Both the position numbers and the translations under genes were made by a program. 64,000 bases of DNA from Bacteroidota bacterium. GTDB lineage: Bacteria; Bacteroidota; Bacteroidia; Bacteroidales; SKPS01. Below are positions 18,365 to 27,117 of this stretch, one piece after another (positions within the stretch are counted from its first letter, which is position 1; the number at the start of each line of letters is the position of its first letter). The notes beneath the pieces were generated by a model that was given only the letters and a program-made list of their open reading frames with translations, ran no database searches and was not told the DNA's origin. The stretch covers positions 1 through 64,000 of the forward strand of contig JAKLII010000004.1 in assembly GCA_022709695.1 (NCBI GenBank), in the 5' to 3' direction.

Positions 18365-19150
18365 ATGAAAATCAAAGCAATACTGTACCGTCTGTATCTC
18401 CTGCCGCTGATAATCCTCTTCACGGTAGTTTTGCACCTGTTCTCTTTCGGGCAAAATCCTGATTCCATTTTCACGATGGCCAACGAAGCCTACCGAAATG
18501 GCAATTTCAGCGAAGCGGCCACACTGTACTCAAAAGTACTCAAAGAAAACCCCGCTTCAGCTGCCCTCTATTTCAATCTGGGCAACTGTTTTTACAAATT
18601 GCAGAAACCCGGTCATGCCATTCTGAACTATGAAAGGGCTCTGAAAGAGGAACCGATGCACCGCGATGCCAGGTTCAACCTTACCCTGGTCAACAGTCAG
18701 ATCCGTGACAATATCCCTGTTCCGCGCCGGCTGTTTCTGATCCAGTGGTGGGAATACGGATCTTCCCTGCTGCCTGTTTCGTGGTGGATGGTGATTCACA
18801 TGTTGTTCTTCCTGCTGGCACTGGTATCTGTGGCCTTTTTCCTGCTGAAGAAAGGGAACCGTACCAAGCAGACATGGTTCCGTACTGCGGTAACTGCGCT
18901 GGTGGTATCTCTGCTGATCCTCGGACTCGGGCTTCAAAGGCATTACGACACACGCATCGTGAAGCATGCCATTGTTCTGAGCGATGCCACCACCCTCATG
19001 AGCGGCCCCGGCGAAGGGAGCAGCGTCCTGACCGAATTTCACGAAGGCACCAAACTGAAAGTCAACCGGATTGAAAAAGGGTGGTATGAAATTGAGACAC
19101 CCGACGGACACAAGGGATGGATCCCTGCCGGGGATGCAGAAATCATCTGA
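18365..19150 (+). CDS. batE: BatE, TPR and SH3-like membrane protein
   Basis: The 261-aa product starts with a signal-anchor (about 5-26), then two TPR units (YRNGNFSEAATLYSKVL, ALYFNLGNCFYKLQK), two membrane helices (about 135-160 and 170-190), and a bacterial SH3 domain at the C-terminus (TLMSGPGEGSSVLTEF to KGWIPAGDAEII). This is the usual BatE architecture and the last gene of the operon. The frame is open to 18329 inside batD, but the ATG at 18365 gives a proper signal-anchor. Confidence 0.88.
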   Translation: MKIKAILYRLYLLPLIILFTVVLHLFSFGQNPDSIFTMANEAYRNGNFSEAATLYSKVLKENPASAALYFNLGNCFYKLQKPGHAILNYERALKEEPMHRDARFNLTLVNSQIRDNIPVPRRLFLIQWWEYGSSLLPVSWWMVIHMLFFLLALVSVAFFLLKKGNRTKQTWFRTAVTALVVSLLILGLGLQRHYDTRIVKHAIVLSDATTLMSGPGEGSSVLTEFHEGTKLKVNRIEKGWYEIETPDGHKGWIPAGDAEII

Positions 19151-19170
19151 AAACAGGCCGGGGCCGGTGG

Positions 19171-19632
19171 TTACCTGATGCGGTCCGCAGCCCTTACCTT
19201 CATTTCGTCCTTCCGGATGCGCCCGTTGGCAAGATACACCAGAAAAGGCGGAACAAGCGAAAGGTAGGCACCCAGGTTATAGGCATATCCCACCAGGTCT
19301 GTCTGCTTTACCGTACGGTCCACGGTAAAAAAGATTGTCGCAACGAAAAGGATGATGGTAATAGAAACAATGCGGTTCAGGCGAAGCTGAAGTATGCGGT
19401 TTTTATAGAGGAATATCACCACCACCGACAGCAGGGCTGCAAGTATTCCCAACACCGGAATAAACCAGGTCTGTACGGAAGGCGCTGCAGCTCCTTCTTC
19501 AACACAAAAACCTGACATCCAAAGGGTAAAGGTTCCATCAACACCTTTAATAGTGGCCAGGGGAAAGAAGAACATCGCTCCTAAAACCACCGGGATTAAA
19601 GCCAGAAAAACGGATTGGATACGCTGAATCAT
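19171..19632 (-). CDS. DUF4293 four-helix membrane protein
   Basis: The 153-aa protein starts at the ATG at 19632 (MIQRIQSVFL), which matches the DUF4293 family start, and has four membrane helices (about 5-25, 51-71, 82-104, 115-135). DUF4293 proteins are small Bacteroidota membrane proteins of unknown function, commonly placed divergent from rho as here. It converges on batE with 20 bp between stops. The longer open frame up to 19764 has no family features. Confidence 0.82.
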   Translation of the reverse strand: MIQRIQSVFLALIPVVLGAMFFFPLATIKGVDGTFTLWMSGFCVEEGAAAPSVQTWFIPVLGILAALLSVVVIFLYKNRILQLRLNRIVSITIILFVATIFFTVDRTVKQTDLVGYAYNLGAYLSLVPPFLVYLANGRIRKDEMKVRAADRIR

Positions 19633-19719
19633 AGTTATTCGGGTTTGTGGCAAAGGTAACCAATTACAGAAAATATGCGCAAGCTTTATTCTCCGGGTAC
19701 CATCAACTGAAAAAAGTTG

Positions 19720-19727
19720 TATATTTG
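19720..19727 (+). promoter_or_regulatory. candidate rho promoter -7 box
   Basis: TATATTTG at 19720-19727, directly followed by CAG, fits the Bacteroidota -7 consensus TAnnTTTG. It implies a leader of roughly 120 nt before the rho ATG at 19854, enough for the autoregulation known for rho in other bacteria. I see no clear -33 element. The rest of the 221-bp gap between the two divergent genes shows no other feature. Confidence 0.5.
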
Positions 19728-19853
19728 CAGCGTCGATCAAGACAAATTCCGGCCTATTACCCATTTTTATTCGTTATCTGACACCCGTCCCATAGTCGGC
19801 ATGCCCTGTGAGGTACGGCTTATTCCCAGAACCATTTACTTATTTATTTACGT

Positions 19854-21821
19854 ATGTACGATATTATTGAACTGAACAGCAAGTTGCTGAATGAATTACG
19901 CGACATTGCCAAGACGATGAACATCAAGAAAGTTGAGAGCCTCAAGAAGCAGGACCTGGTATTCAGGATTCTTGACGAACAGGCCTTACTTCCGGTGCAG
20001 CCCCAGAAAGAGGATAAGGGTGCCGTTGTTTCGGAAGAGGATCAGAAGAAGCAGCGAAAACCTTTCGGAAAGAGGAACCGTGTTGAGCGGGAACCGAAGC
20101 CGGCAGCCATCGCTGAACCACAGCCAAAACCTGAACCGGCAAACGTGCCTTCAGAAAATCCCCGGCCCGATAAGCCGGCGGTGAAGGAAGAGGTAAGGAG
20201 ACCCATCACCATTATCAAGAAGGCTGTTCTGATGCAGCAGCAGGCACAGGAGGCTGTAAAGCCCGAAGCTTCGGCAGCTGTTGAAGAAGCCCCGAAAATG
20301 CCGGCAGTCCCTGAGGTTTCGTCGCAAACGGATGAGAAAGATATTCCCGAGAAGAAAAAGCGGGGAAGGGGCAGGCCGCCCAAGGCCAGAAATGCCGAAG
20401 ACAAACCGAAGACGGACTCCGGAATTCATACCGTAATCAATATTGATGAAGAGCTTGGGATCGAACCCGGTTTCCCCTCTGAGGTACCTGAAACTTTGCC
20501 CCCTTTTGTGGTCAATCCCGATGAGGAGTCATTCCCGCAGCGCCCCGGACAGGAAGAACCCGAAAGGGAGGGTGAAGAGGAGGAGGAGGAAGATGACCAG
20601 TTTATTGAAAACTGGGAACGCAGGTCCAGAGGCCAAGACACCATTGCTGAACCCAGGAATTTGCAGCCGAGGGTACCCAGGCAGAATGAACTCGTGGCCG
20701 AGTTCGAGGACTTTGCCGAAGCACAGGGGGTACTTGAAATCATGCCCGACGGGTACGGATTTCTCCGTTCTTCAGATTACAACTACCTGAATTCTCCGGA
20801 TGATGTATATGTTTCGCAGTCGCAGATCAAGCTCTTCGGATTAAAAACGGGAGATACCGTTGAGGGTACTATTCGTCCACCGAAGGAGGGTGAAAAGTAC
20901 TTCCCGCTCATTAAAGTATTCAAGATTAACGGAAGGCCGGTGGAAGAGGTGCGCGACAGGGTGCCGTTCGACTTTCTCACCCCCCTGTTTCCCGAAAAGA
21001 AGTTCAAGCTTACCGGCCACAAGGGAGGTACCATCTCCACCCGTGTGATCGACATGTTCACCCCCATCGGTAAAGGGCAGCGCGGACTGATTGTGGCGCA
21101 GCCCAAAACCGGAAAGACCGTATTGCTGAAGGAGGTTGCCAATGCCATCGCTGCCAACCACCCCGAGGCCTACCTGATCATCCTGCTCATCGACGAACGC
21201 CCTGAAGAGGTTACCGATATGGCCCGCAGTGTAAATGCAGAGGTGGTATCAAGCACCTTCGATGAACCGGCTGAAAGACATGTGAAAATCGCCAACATCG
21301 TCCTCGAAAAAGCCAAACGCATGGTGGAATGCGGACACGATGTGGTGATCCTGCTCGACTCCATCACCCGACTGGCGCGTGCTTACAATACCGTCTCCCC
21401 GGCATCGGGAAAGGTGCTGTCAGGCGGGGTTGAAGCCAATGCGCTCCATAAACCCAAACGCTTCTTCGGTGCCGCCCGCGCGATCGAAAACGGAGGTTCC
21501 CTTACGGTAATTGCTACTGCGCTGATCGATACCGGATCGAAGATGGATGAGGTGATCTTTGAGGAATTCAAAGGTACCGGCAACATGGAGCTTCAGCTCG
21601 ACCGTAAGCTGGCCAACAAACGCATCTATCCCGCCATCGATATCGTTGCCTCCAGTACCCGCCGCGATGACCTGTTGCTCGACAATTCGACCCTGCAGCG
21701 AATCTGGATTCTCAGGAACCACCTGGCCGACATGAATCCCATTGAAGCCATGGAATTTCTGAAGGATAAAATGAAGTTTACAGACACCAACGAGGAATTC
21801 CTCGTTTCGATGAACGGATAA
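19854..21821 (+). CDS. rho: transcription termination factor Rho with long N-terminal extension
   Basis: Rho is the hexameric RNA helicase that terminates transcription. Residues 1-45 are the helical Rho N-domain. Residues about 46-270 form a low-complexity P/E/K/R-rich extension typical of Bacteroidota Rho, including an AT-hook-like GRGRPPKAR near 172-180 and an acidic run of E residues near 240-248. The cold-shock-like RNA-binding domain begins near 295 ([10 protein letters not shown]). The ATPase core has Walker A QPKTGKT near 415-421, Walker [17 protein letters not shown] near 500, and the Q/R-loop regions. At 655 aa it is longer than the 419-aa E. coli protein because of the extension. 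Confidence 0.97.
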   Translation: MYDIIELNSKLLNELRDIAKTMNIKKVESLKKQDLVFRILDEQALLPVQPQKEDKGAVVSEEDQKKQRKPFGKRNRVEREPKPAAIAEPQPKPEPANVPSENPRPDKPAVKEEVRRPITIIKKAVLMQQQAQEAVKPEASAAVEEAPKMPAVPEVSSQTDEKDIPEKKKRGRGRPPKARNAEDKPKTDSGIHTVINIDEELGIEPGFPSEVPETLPPFVVNPDEESFPQRPGQEEPEREGEEEEEEDDQFIENWERRSRGQDTIAEPRNLQPRVPRQNELVAEFEDFAEAQGVLEIMPDGYGFLRSSDYNYLNSPDDVYVSQSQIKLFGLKTGDTVEGTIRPPKEGEKYFPLIKVFKINGRPVEEVRDRVPFDFLTPLFPEKKFKLTGHKGGTISTRVIDMFTPIGKGQRGLIVAQPKTGKTVLLKEVANAIAANHPEAYLIILLIDERPEEVTDMARSVNAEVVSSTFDEPAERHVKIANIVLEKAKRMVECGHDVVILLDSITRLARAYNTVSPASGKVLSGGVEANALHKPKRFFGAARAIENGGSLTVIATALIDTGSKMDEVIFEEFKGTGNMELQLDRKLANKRIYPAIDIVASSTRRDDLLLDNSTLQRIWILRNHLADMNPIEAMEFLKDKMKFTDTNEEFLVSMNG

Positions 21822-21842
21822 CGAAACCCCGGCCTTTCTGCC

Positions 21843-23681
21843 ATGAAATTGCTGACGTGCGGGAGGTTCCCCGCAGTGCTTGTCTGGCTGGTGCTGCAGG
21901 TTGCCGGGAATGGCGCTTTTGCCGCGATTCCGGGTGATACCGATTCCCTTGCCTTTGTCAGGCAGAAGCATGCCGATACAACCGTGGTGCTATACGCAGA
22001 CAAGGAATCTTCCATACCCCTACGTTCGTACGCCACAAGCAGACAGCTAAACCTCTGTATGATGCCATCGCCCGATCTGGTGAAAGCCATCGACTCCTGC
22101 TGGAGCTGGTATGGCATCACCAGGATCATCTCCACTACACCCCAGATATCTGAAAAGGAACTGGGGTTGCTGTGTGATACGACGCCGGGTTACAGCCAGA
22201 TATTCGTACACATGGATATCGGTGCCACAGGAATACCTCCGCTCCTTAACACCCTTCCTTCCCGCTTCCCCTCTCCTGCCCTGCTCGTGGCCATCGTGTA
22301 CGGAGACCCGCAGCAAAACCACCTGGATGCCCTGCATGGGTACGATGTAGTGATCCTGGCCGGAGAGCCTCTGGCTTCATCCGTAGCGGCGGTGGTGAAA
22401 GGGATTTTCGGTGGCATCCCTTTCAGAGGGAAAACTGCCAAAGGAGCAGGAATAGTCACCCGAAAAACACGATTGCACTACGGTTCATCCCTGGAGGCCG
22501 GTATCCCCCCCGAACGGTTTCTGGCGATTGACACCATCGTTCAGCAGGCCATGGATTCCGGGGCGTTTCCGGGATGCCAGGTGATGGCCATCTGGAAAGG
22601 CAATGTGATTTTCGAGAAAGCCTACGGTTATCACACCTATGATAAAACTACGCCTGTAAAAATTACAGACCTGTACGATCTGGCCTCTGTGACCAAGGTT
22701 CTGGCAACTACCGCTGCGCTGATGCATCTCGAAGATCAGGACCGCCTGAATACGAACAAACGTCTCGGGCATTATCTGAGTATAGCAAAGGATACTGAAT
22801 ATGAAGATCTCAGGCTCAGAGCCATCCTGTCGCACAATGCCGGATTGGTGGCATGGATCCCCTTTTACCGGAGTCTGATAAAAGAAGGAATACCCGATTC
22901 CACCGTATTCAGGAAAACAGCATCCTTCGACTTTCCCATCCGGGTCGCCGACAGCCTCTTCATCCATAAAAGCTATGCCGATACGATGCTGCGGATTATC
23001 CTGAATACGCCGCTGAACCCCAAACCCGAATACCTGTACAGCGACCTGGGGATGATTCTGCTGAAGTATGCCATTGAAGAACAAACCAAAACACCTTTTG
23101 AGGAGTACCTGGAAACCAATATTTATCAACCCTTAAACCTCTTTTCAATCGGATACAACCCGCTGGATGCCTTCCCCGCGGAAAGGATTGTTCCGACCGA
23201 AAACGACCGGTATTTCAGAATGAGCCTCCTGCATGGGTATGTTCACGATCCCGCAGCCGCCATGCTGGGTGGTGTGGCCGGGCATGCCGGGCTCTTTTCC
23301 GATGCACGCGATGCCGCCGTAATCATGTACACCCTGATTAACAAAGGGCGTTACGGGGCTGCCTCCCTTTTTTCCCCTTCTGTGATTGATGATTTCAACG
23401 AACGTCACTACCGCGATGTACGCCGTGGCCTGGGGTTCGATAAACCCGATCCCGTTGAGGGCAATAAACCTTCTGTTACCCCGATGGCTTCAGACAGGAG
23501 CTTCGGGCACAGTGGTTTCACCGGCACCTATGTCTGGGCCGATCCGGAGCATGAGCTGGTGTTTGTGTTTCTGAGTAACCGGGTTCATCCCACACAGGAT
23601 AACGGCCTCCTTACAAGCCTTGGGATCAGGATGAAGATTCATGAGGTGTTGTACAGGGCGATTATGACGGAGGGACAATAG
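21843..23681 (+). CDS. secreted serine hydrolase (class C beta-lactamase fold) with GH3 C-domain-like N-terminus
   Basis: The 612-aa protein has a signal peptide (about 1-28) and a C-terminal serine hydrolase domain (about 225-605). The catalytic SVTK motif is at 282-285, YSD at 399-401 replaces the YxN/YSN motif, and HSG in FGHSGFTGT supplies the third element. The region 40-215 is odd: VVILAGEP, AAVVKGIFGGIPFRGKT resembles the C-terminal domain of family 3 glycoside hydrolases. In many Bacteroidota a GH3 enzyme is fused to this hydrolase; here the GH3 catalytic domain is absent. It starts 21 bp after rho on the same strand. The substrate is unknown; peptidoglycan or peptide bonds are possible. 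Confidence 0.8.
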   Translation: MKLLTCGRFPAVLVWLVLQVAGNGAFAAIPGDTDSLAFVRQKHADTTVVLYADKESSIPLRSYATSRQLNLCMMPSPDLVKAIDSCWSWYGITRIISTTPQISEKELGLLCDTTPGYSQIFVHMDIGATGIPPLLNTLPSRFPSPALLVAIVYGDPQQNHLDALHGYDVVILAGEPLASSVAAVVKGIFGGIPFRGKTAKGAGIVTRKTRLHYGSSLEAGIPPERFLAIDTIVQQAMDSGAFPGCQVMAIWKGNVIFEKAYGYHTYDKTTPVKITDLYDLASVTKVLATTAALMHLEDQDRLNTNKRLGHYLSIAKDTEYEDLRLRAILSHNAGLVAWIPFYRSLIKEGIPDSTVFRKTASFDFPIRVADSLFIHKSYADTMLRIILNTPLNPKPEYLYSDLGMILLKYAIEEQTKTPFEEYLETNIYQPLNLFSIGYNPLDAFPAERIVPTENDRYFRMSLLHGYVHDPAAAMLGGVAGHAGLFSDARDAAVIMYTLINKGRYGAASLFSPSVIDDFNERHYRDVRRGLGFDKPDPVEGNKPSVTPMASDRSFGHSGFTGTYVWADPEHELVFVFLSNRVHPTQDNGLLTSLGIRMKIHEVLYRAIMTEGQ

Positions 23682-23709
23682 GTTCAAAGATCAAGGTTTA
23701 AAGATCAAG
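23682..23709. repeat. 14-bp direct repeat, two units
   Basis: GTTCAAAGATCAAG and GTTTAAAGATCAAG are adjacent at 23682-23695 and 23696-23709, one mismatch, immediately after the stop codon of the serine hydrolase. No gene lies in the remaining gap to 23793. Confidence 0.85.
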
Positions 23710-23766
23710 GTATGGGTTTGGCGGTGGCTGAACGCAGTCCCTGAGCGCAGCCGTATTATTTTTTGC

Positions 23767-23774
23767 TAAGTTTG
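23767..23774 (+). promoter_or_regulatory. candidate -7 box for the glycosyltransferase gene
   Basis: TAAGTTTG at 23767-23774 matches TAnnTTTG and lies 19 bp before the ATG at 23794. No matching -33 element at the usual distance was seen. Confidence 0.4.
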
Positions 23775-23793
23775 CCGGAAAATTTCACTGGAT

Positions 23794-24549
23794 ATGATTG
23801 ATGGCAGAAAAGTGGTGGTGGTGATGCCGGCTTACAATGCGGCAAAAACCCTTGAAGCTACCTACCGGGAGATTCCTCTCGACCTGGTGGATGAGGTAGT
23901 GCTGGTGGATGATGCAAGCCATGATGACACTGTGGAAGTGGCCAGAAAACTGGGCATTCAGCATATCATCATTCATGAGGCCAACAAAGGGTACGGGGGC
24001 AATCAGAAAAGCTGTTACCAGAAAGCGCTCGAACTGGGAGGTGATATTGTCATCATGGTACATCCCGATTACCAGTACACCCCTTTGCTGATCCCGGCCA
24101 TGACCCATCTGATCGCCAGTGGCCTGTATGAAGTGGTTTTCGCATCACGTATTCTTGGCAAAGGAGCACTTAAAGGGGGCATGCCGATGTATAAGTATGT
24201 CGCAAACCGGCTTCTCACCTTCATACAGAACATGATCATGCATCAGAAGCTCTCGGAATACCATACCGGTTACCGCGCCTTCAGCGCAAAGGTGTTAAAG
24301 TCCATTTCCCTGGAGTACAATTCAGATGATTTTGTTTTTGACAACCAGATGATTGCACAGATTTTCGAGGCAGGATACCAGATTGGCGAAATTACATGCC
24401 CTACCAAATATTTCGCTGACGGGTCTTCTATCAATTTCAGGAGAAGTGTAAAGTACGGTCTTGGCGTGATGCAGACCTCCTTCCGGTACCGGCTTCACAG
24501 GATGGGATTGCAGAAGGATCCGCTGTTCACTGCATCGCCCCGGAAATGA
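23794..24549 (+). CDS. family 2 glycosyltransferase, DPM1/polyprenyl-phosphate type
   Basis: The 251-aa protein has a GT-A fold N-terminus: VVVVMPAYNAAKTLE at 7-21, the nucleotide-binding VLVDDASHDDT at about 36-46, NKGYGGNQ at 66-73 and a metal-site region HPDYQYTP near 90 where HPD takes the place of the usual DxD. The later GYRAFSAKVL segment is typical of dolichyl- or undecaprenyl-phosphate sugar transferases. There are no C-terminal membrane helices, so it is the soluble DPM1-like form. It probably charges a lipid carrier with a sugar for envelope glycans, perhaps including the O-glycans common in Bacteroidota; the sugar cannot be read from sequence. Confidence 0.85.
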   Translation: MIDGRKVVVVMPAYNAAKTLEATYREIPLDLVDEVVLVDDASHDDTVEVARKLGIQHIIIHEANKGYGGNQKSCYQKALELGGDIVIMVHPDYQYTPLLIPAMTHLIASGLYEVVFASRILGKGALKGGMPMYKYVANRLLTFIQNMIMHQKLSEYHTGYRAFSAKVLKSISLEYNSDDFVFDNQMIAQIFEAGYQIGEITCPTKYFADGSSINFRRSVKYGLGVMQTSFRYRLHRMGLQKDPLFTASPRK

Positions 24550-24592
24550 AATACGGGCATGGCCGGTGTCACCTGTGACCGGTTCCTTATGC

Positions 24593-24623
24593 AGGGACGC
24601 CGGTTGGAGTCCCTTTCTTTTTT
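24593..24623 (+). terminator. possible intrinsic terminator after the glycosyltransferase gene
   Basis: AGGGAC at 24593-24598 and GTCCCT at 24609-24614 can pair in a 6-bp stem with a 10-nt loop, followed by TTCTTTTTT at 24615-24623. It lies 44 bp after the stop. The loop is rather large and a promoter for the next gene overlaps it. Confidence 0.5.
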
Positions 24624-24632
24624 GTATTTTTG
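24604..24632 (+). promoter_or_regulatory. candidate promoter of the membrane protein gene
   Basis: TTG at 24604-24606 and TATTTTTG at 24625-24632, spacer 18 bp, fit the Bacteroidota housekeeping promoter. The ATG at 24656 is 23 bp downstream. Confidence 0.5.
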
Positions 24633-24655
24633 ACATCAGATTAACCTTTATTTGA

Positions 24656-25477
24656 ATGAAAAAGATTATATACTCCCTCCTTTTATGGTTCCTGGCTGTG
24701 CTGTGCGGAGCCGGCATTGCTGTGTATCAACGGCTTACTGGTCCTACCTATCCCATTTCCGGTAAATTGAACCTGGGTAACGAAGAGGTAGCCTATAAAC
24801 TGATACGTACCTTCGGAGGTGAAGGGGATGCAAAAATCGTGATCCCGGTAAACCGCCCTGATGTGGCAGCTGAATTCAGCTATAAACGGTATAAGAGCCA
24901 TGATGACTGGACTGCCGTTCCGATGTTGAAGACCGAAGAGGGGCTGGTTGCCTTTGTACCTCATCAGCCCCCGGCCGGTAAAGTGATGTACGAAATCAGC
25001 ATTTTCCACGAAAACAGGGAATTATTGCTAACAGAAGAACCGGTCATCATCCGGTTTAAAGGTGCAGTACCCGACTGGGTTACCATACTTCATATCATCT
25101 TTATCTTCCTCGCCTTCATCTTTAGCATGCGTACCGGATTCGAGGCTCTGCGGAAAGGGCGTTACACTTTTGCCTATACGGTCGCCACCACCCTGTTTCT
25201 GTTGCTCGGAGGATTGGTATTCGGTCCCATCATGCAGAAATATGCCTTTGGGGCCTACTGGACCGGATGGCCATTCGGGCAGGACCTGACCGATAACAAA
25301 ACTGCCATCGCACTGATCTTCTGGATGATTGCCCTGTTTGTGCAATTGAAAAACCGTGAGAAAAAACGGTGGGCTGCCATCGCCTCACTGGTTTTGTTGT
25401 TAACCTTCCTCATTCCCCATTCGGTGCTCGGGTCTGAAATTGACCATACGAAAACCACCACCGGGCAAACGCCCTGA
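24656..25477 (+). CDS. unknown five- to six-helix membrane protein with extracytoplasmic beta domain
   Basis: I do not recognise the family by name. Residues 4-24 are a signal-anchor; 30-135 look like a small beta-sandwich outside the cytoplasm; then come membrane helices at about 141-160, 170-192, 220-235 and 243-258, with a basic NREKKRW between the last two. The protein ends in a polar tail. It lies between a glycosyltransferase and an aminotransferase but has its own promoter, so the neighbours say little about function. Confidence 0.72.
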   Translation: MKKIIYSLLLWFLAVLCGAGIAVYQRLTGPTYPISGKLNLGNEEVAYKLIRTFGGEGDAKIVIPVNRPDVAAEFSYKRYKSHDDWTAVPMLKTEEGLVAFVPHQPPAGKVMYEISIFHENRELLLTEEPVIIRFKGAVPDWVTILHIIFIFLAFIFSMRTGFEALRKGRYTFAYTVATTLFLLLGGLVFGPIMQKYAFGAYWTGWPFGQDLTDNKTAIALIFWMIALFVQLKNREKKRWAAIASLVLLLTFLIPHSVLGSEIDHTKTTTGQTP

Positions 25478-25481
25478 TGCC

Positions 25482-25516
25482 TTGTAACATGAATCGGTAA
25501 AAGATATGTATATTTG
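25482..25516 (+). promoter_or_regulatory. candidate promoter of the aminotransferase gene
   Basis: TATATTTG at 25509-25516 followed by CAGG is a strong -7 box; TTG at 25482-25484 is a possible -33 element, spacer 24 bp, which is longer than usual. The ATG at 25558 is 41 bp downstream. Confidence 0.45.
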
Positions 25517-25557
25517 CAGGCTGAGAGCACATCTTTCAGGCAAATCAGTACACTGCT

Positions 25558-26400
25558 ATGTCATGGGTTAACCATAATGGTCATATTGTCAGGGTTGAAG
25601 ATCTGAAGCTCGAACCCAACAACCGTGCTTTTTCCTACGGAGATGGCTTTTTTGAGACCATCAGGCTGATCCACGGGCAGCCGGTACATCTCGAAGATCA
25701 TCTGGACAGAATGAACCGATCGTTTCAGTTTCTGCATCTCAGACCCCCGTTTCTCACCAACCTGCAAACTATTCAGTCACTTACGGCTGAACTGGCCGAA
25801 GCTAACGGAATCCGTGAGGGTGGCAGGCTCAGGATCACTTTCTACCGCGACAGCGGAGGTTTTTATACCCCTCATACCGATCAGTGCAGTTACCTTGCCG
25901 AGTGCAGAAACATATCTTCCAATCTCTTTGAATTCAACAGGAACGGCCTTCACCTTGCCCTTTACACCCATAACCTGAAACCGGTTCAGCCGCTGTGTGC
26001 CCTCAAATCCCTCAACAGCCTGATTTACGTGCTGGCAGGTATTTATGCCCGGGATCAGCGCTGCGATGATGCCCTGATCATGAACGACTATGAAAGCATT
26101 ATCGAAACCACCTGTTCAAACCTCTTCATCGTCCGTAAAGGCACCATCATTACGCCCGGCCTTGATGAGGGATGCATTCCGGGGGTGATGCGAAAAAATG
26201 TACTGAAGATCATTGAAAACAGGACCGAATTTTCATTGGAGCGCGGTATCATAAAGCAGAATGACCTGATTGAGGCAGATGAGGTTTTTGTAACGAATGC
26301 AATCAGAGGAATCCAGTGGGTAGTGGGTTTCAAGGAGAAAAGGTACTACCACAACCTGTCGGCCAGGCTGTCGGAACTGCTCAATGAGCCGTATCTGTAG
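25558..26400 (+). CDS. class IV PLP-dependent aminotransferase (branched-chain aminotransferase or aminodeoxychorismate lyase-like)
   Basis: The 280-aa protein has the class IV fold: YGDGFFETIR at 27-36, the Schiff-base lysine K150 in CALKSLNSL, and the phosphate-binding ETTCSNLFIV segment near 195 followed by PGLDEGCIPGVMR. Members of this fold act on branched-chain amino acids, D-amino acids or aminodeoxychorismate. The sequence is short, as in PabC-like or general class IV proteins, so the substrate cannot be assigned. Its end overlaps the convergent cysH gene by 20 bp. Confidence 0.85.
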   Translation: MSWVNHNGHIVRVEDLKLEPNNRAFSYGDGFFETIRLIHGQPVHLEDHLDRMNRSFQFLHLRPPFLTNLQTIQSLTAELAEANGIREGGRLRITFYRDSGGFYTPHTDQCSYLAECRNISSNLFEFNRNGLHLALYTHNLKPVQPLCALKSLNSLIYVLAGIYARDQRCDDALIMNDYESIIETTCSNLFIVRKGTIITPGLDEGCIPGVMRKNVLKIIENRTEFSLERGIIKQNDLIEADEVFVTNAIRGIQWVVGFKEKRYYHNLSARLSELLNEPYL

Positions 26401-27106
26401 AATGATGCCTCCGGTGTAGTCCGCACTCCTTTAATTCAGGATTTTCCCACCACCATCGTCCGGCACGCTCATCCTCTCCCGGTTCAACCGCTCTGGTACA
26501 GGGCTGACACCCAATGCTCAGAAATCCCCTGTCGTTCAGTGGATTGTAGGGTACATGTTGCTGCCGTATATAGGTCCAGACCTCTTCACCTGTCCAATCG
26601 ATCAGAGGATTAATTTTCAGCATCCTGTTCCCTTCGTCCCATTCAATTTTCCGCAAGTGGGTACGGGTTACCGACTGTTCCTTTCTCAGGCCACAGATCC
26701 ATACTTTCATACCGTTGAAAGCACGCTGCAGGGGCTCTACCTTTCGCACATGGCAACAAAGTTTCCGGTTTTCAACAGATTCATAAAACAGATTGATACC
26801 CTTGCTGTTCACCATTTTTTCCACCGCATCCCGTTCCGGGAAAAAAACCTGTATTACGGTGTTGTACCGGGCATTGGTCCTCTCCATCAGTTCATACGTT
26901 TCCGGAAAAAGCCGCCCTGTATCCAGGGTAAAAATCATGGTTTCGGGATCAACTTGCATCACCATGTCAGTAAGCACCTGATCTTCAGGTGAAAGACTGG
27001 AAGCCAGCGTAATGGCACCCTTGTATCGTTTCAGGAACAGCTCCAGCAGGGGAAGGGGATCCAGATGTCCGTATTCCTGGTTTAAGGCATCAATATTTTC
27101 TGACAT
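26381..27106 (-). CDS. cysH: assimilatory adenylyl-sulfate (APS-type) reductase
   Basis: CysH reduces APS or PAPS to sulfite in sulfate assimilation. The 241-aa protein has a PP-loop-like N-terminus (SSLSPEDQVL at 37-46, where SLGAEDQ is more common), LDTGRLFPET at 61-70, and the C-terminal ECGLH motif at 227-231 that holds the nucleophilic cysteine. Cysteines C117-C118 and C200-x-x-C203 form the CC...CxxC set that binds a 4Fe-4S cluster, which marks the APS-reducing type. All residues are present. It starts 11 bp after the MBL-fold gene and may share its transcript. Confidence 0.93.
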   Translation of the reverse strand: MSENIDALNQEYGHLDPLPLLELFLKRYKGAITLASSLSPEDQVLTDMVMQVDPETMIFTLDTGRLFPETYELMERTNARYNTVIQVFFPERDAVEKMVNSKGINLFYESVENRKLCCHVRKVEPLQRAFNGMKVWICGLRKEQSVTRTHLRKIEWDEGNRMLKINPLIDWTGEEVWTYIRQQHVPYNPLNDRGFLSIGCQPCTRAVEPGEDERAGRWWWENPELKECGLHRRHHSTDTAH

Positions 27107-27117
27107 ACGGAAAATTT

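Noticed and set aside
8405..19074. Many long open frames opposite or out of frame in the beta-propeller and Bat genes
   Set aside because: The region is GC-rich, which lengthens chance open frames; all lie inside confidently assigned genes.
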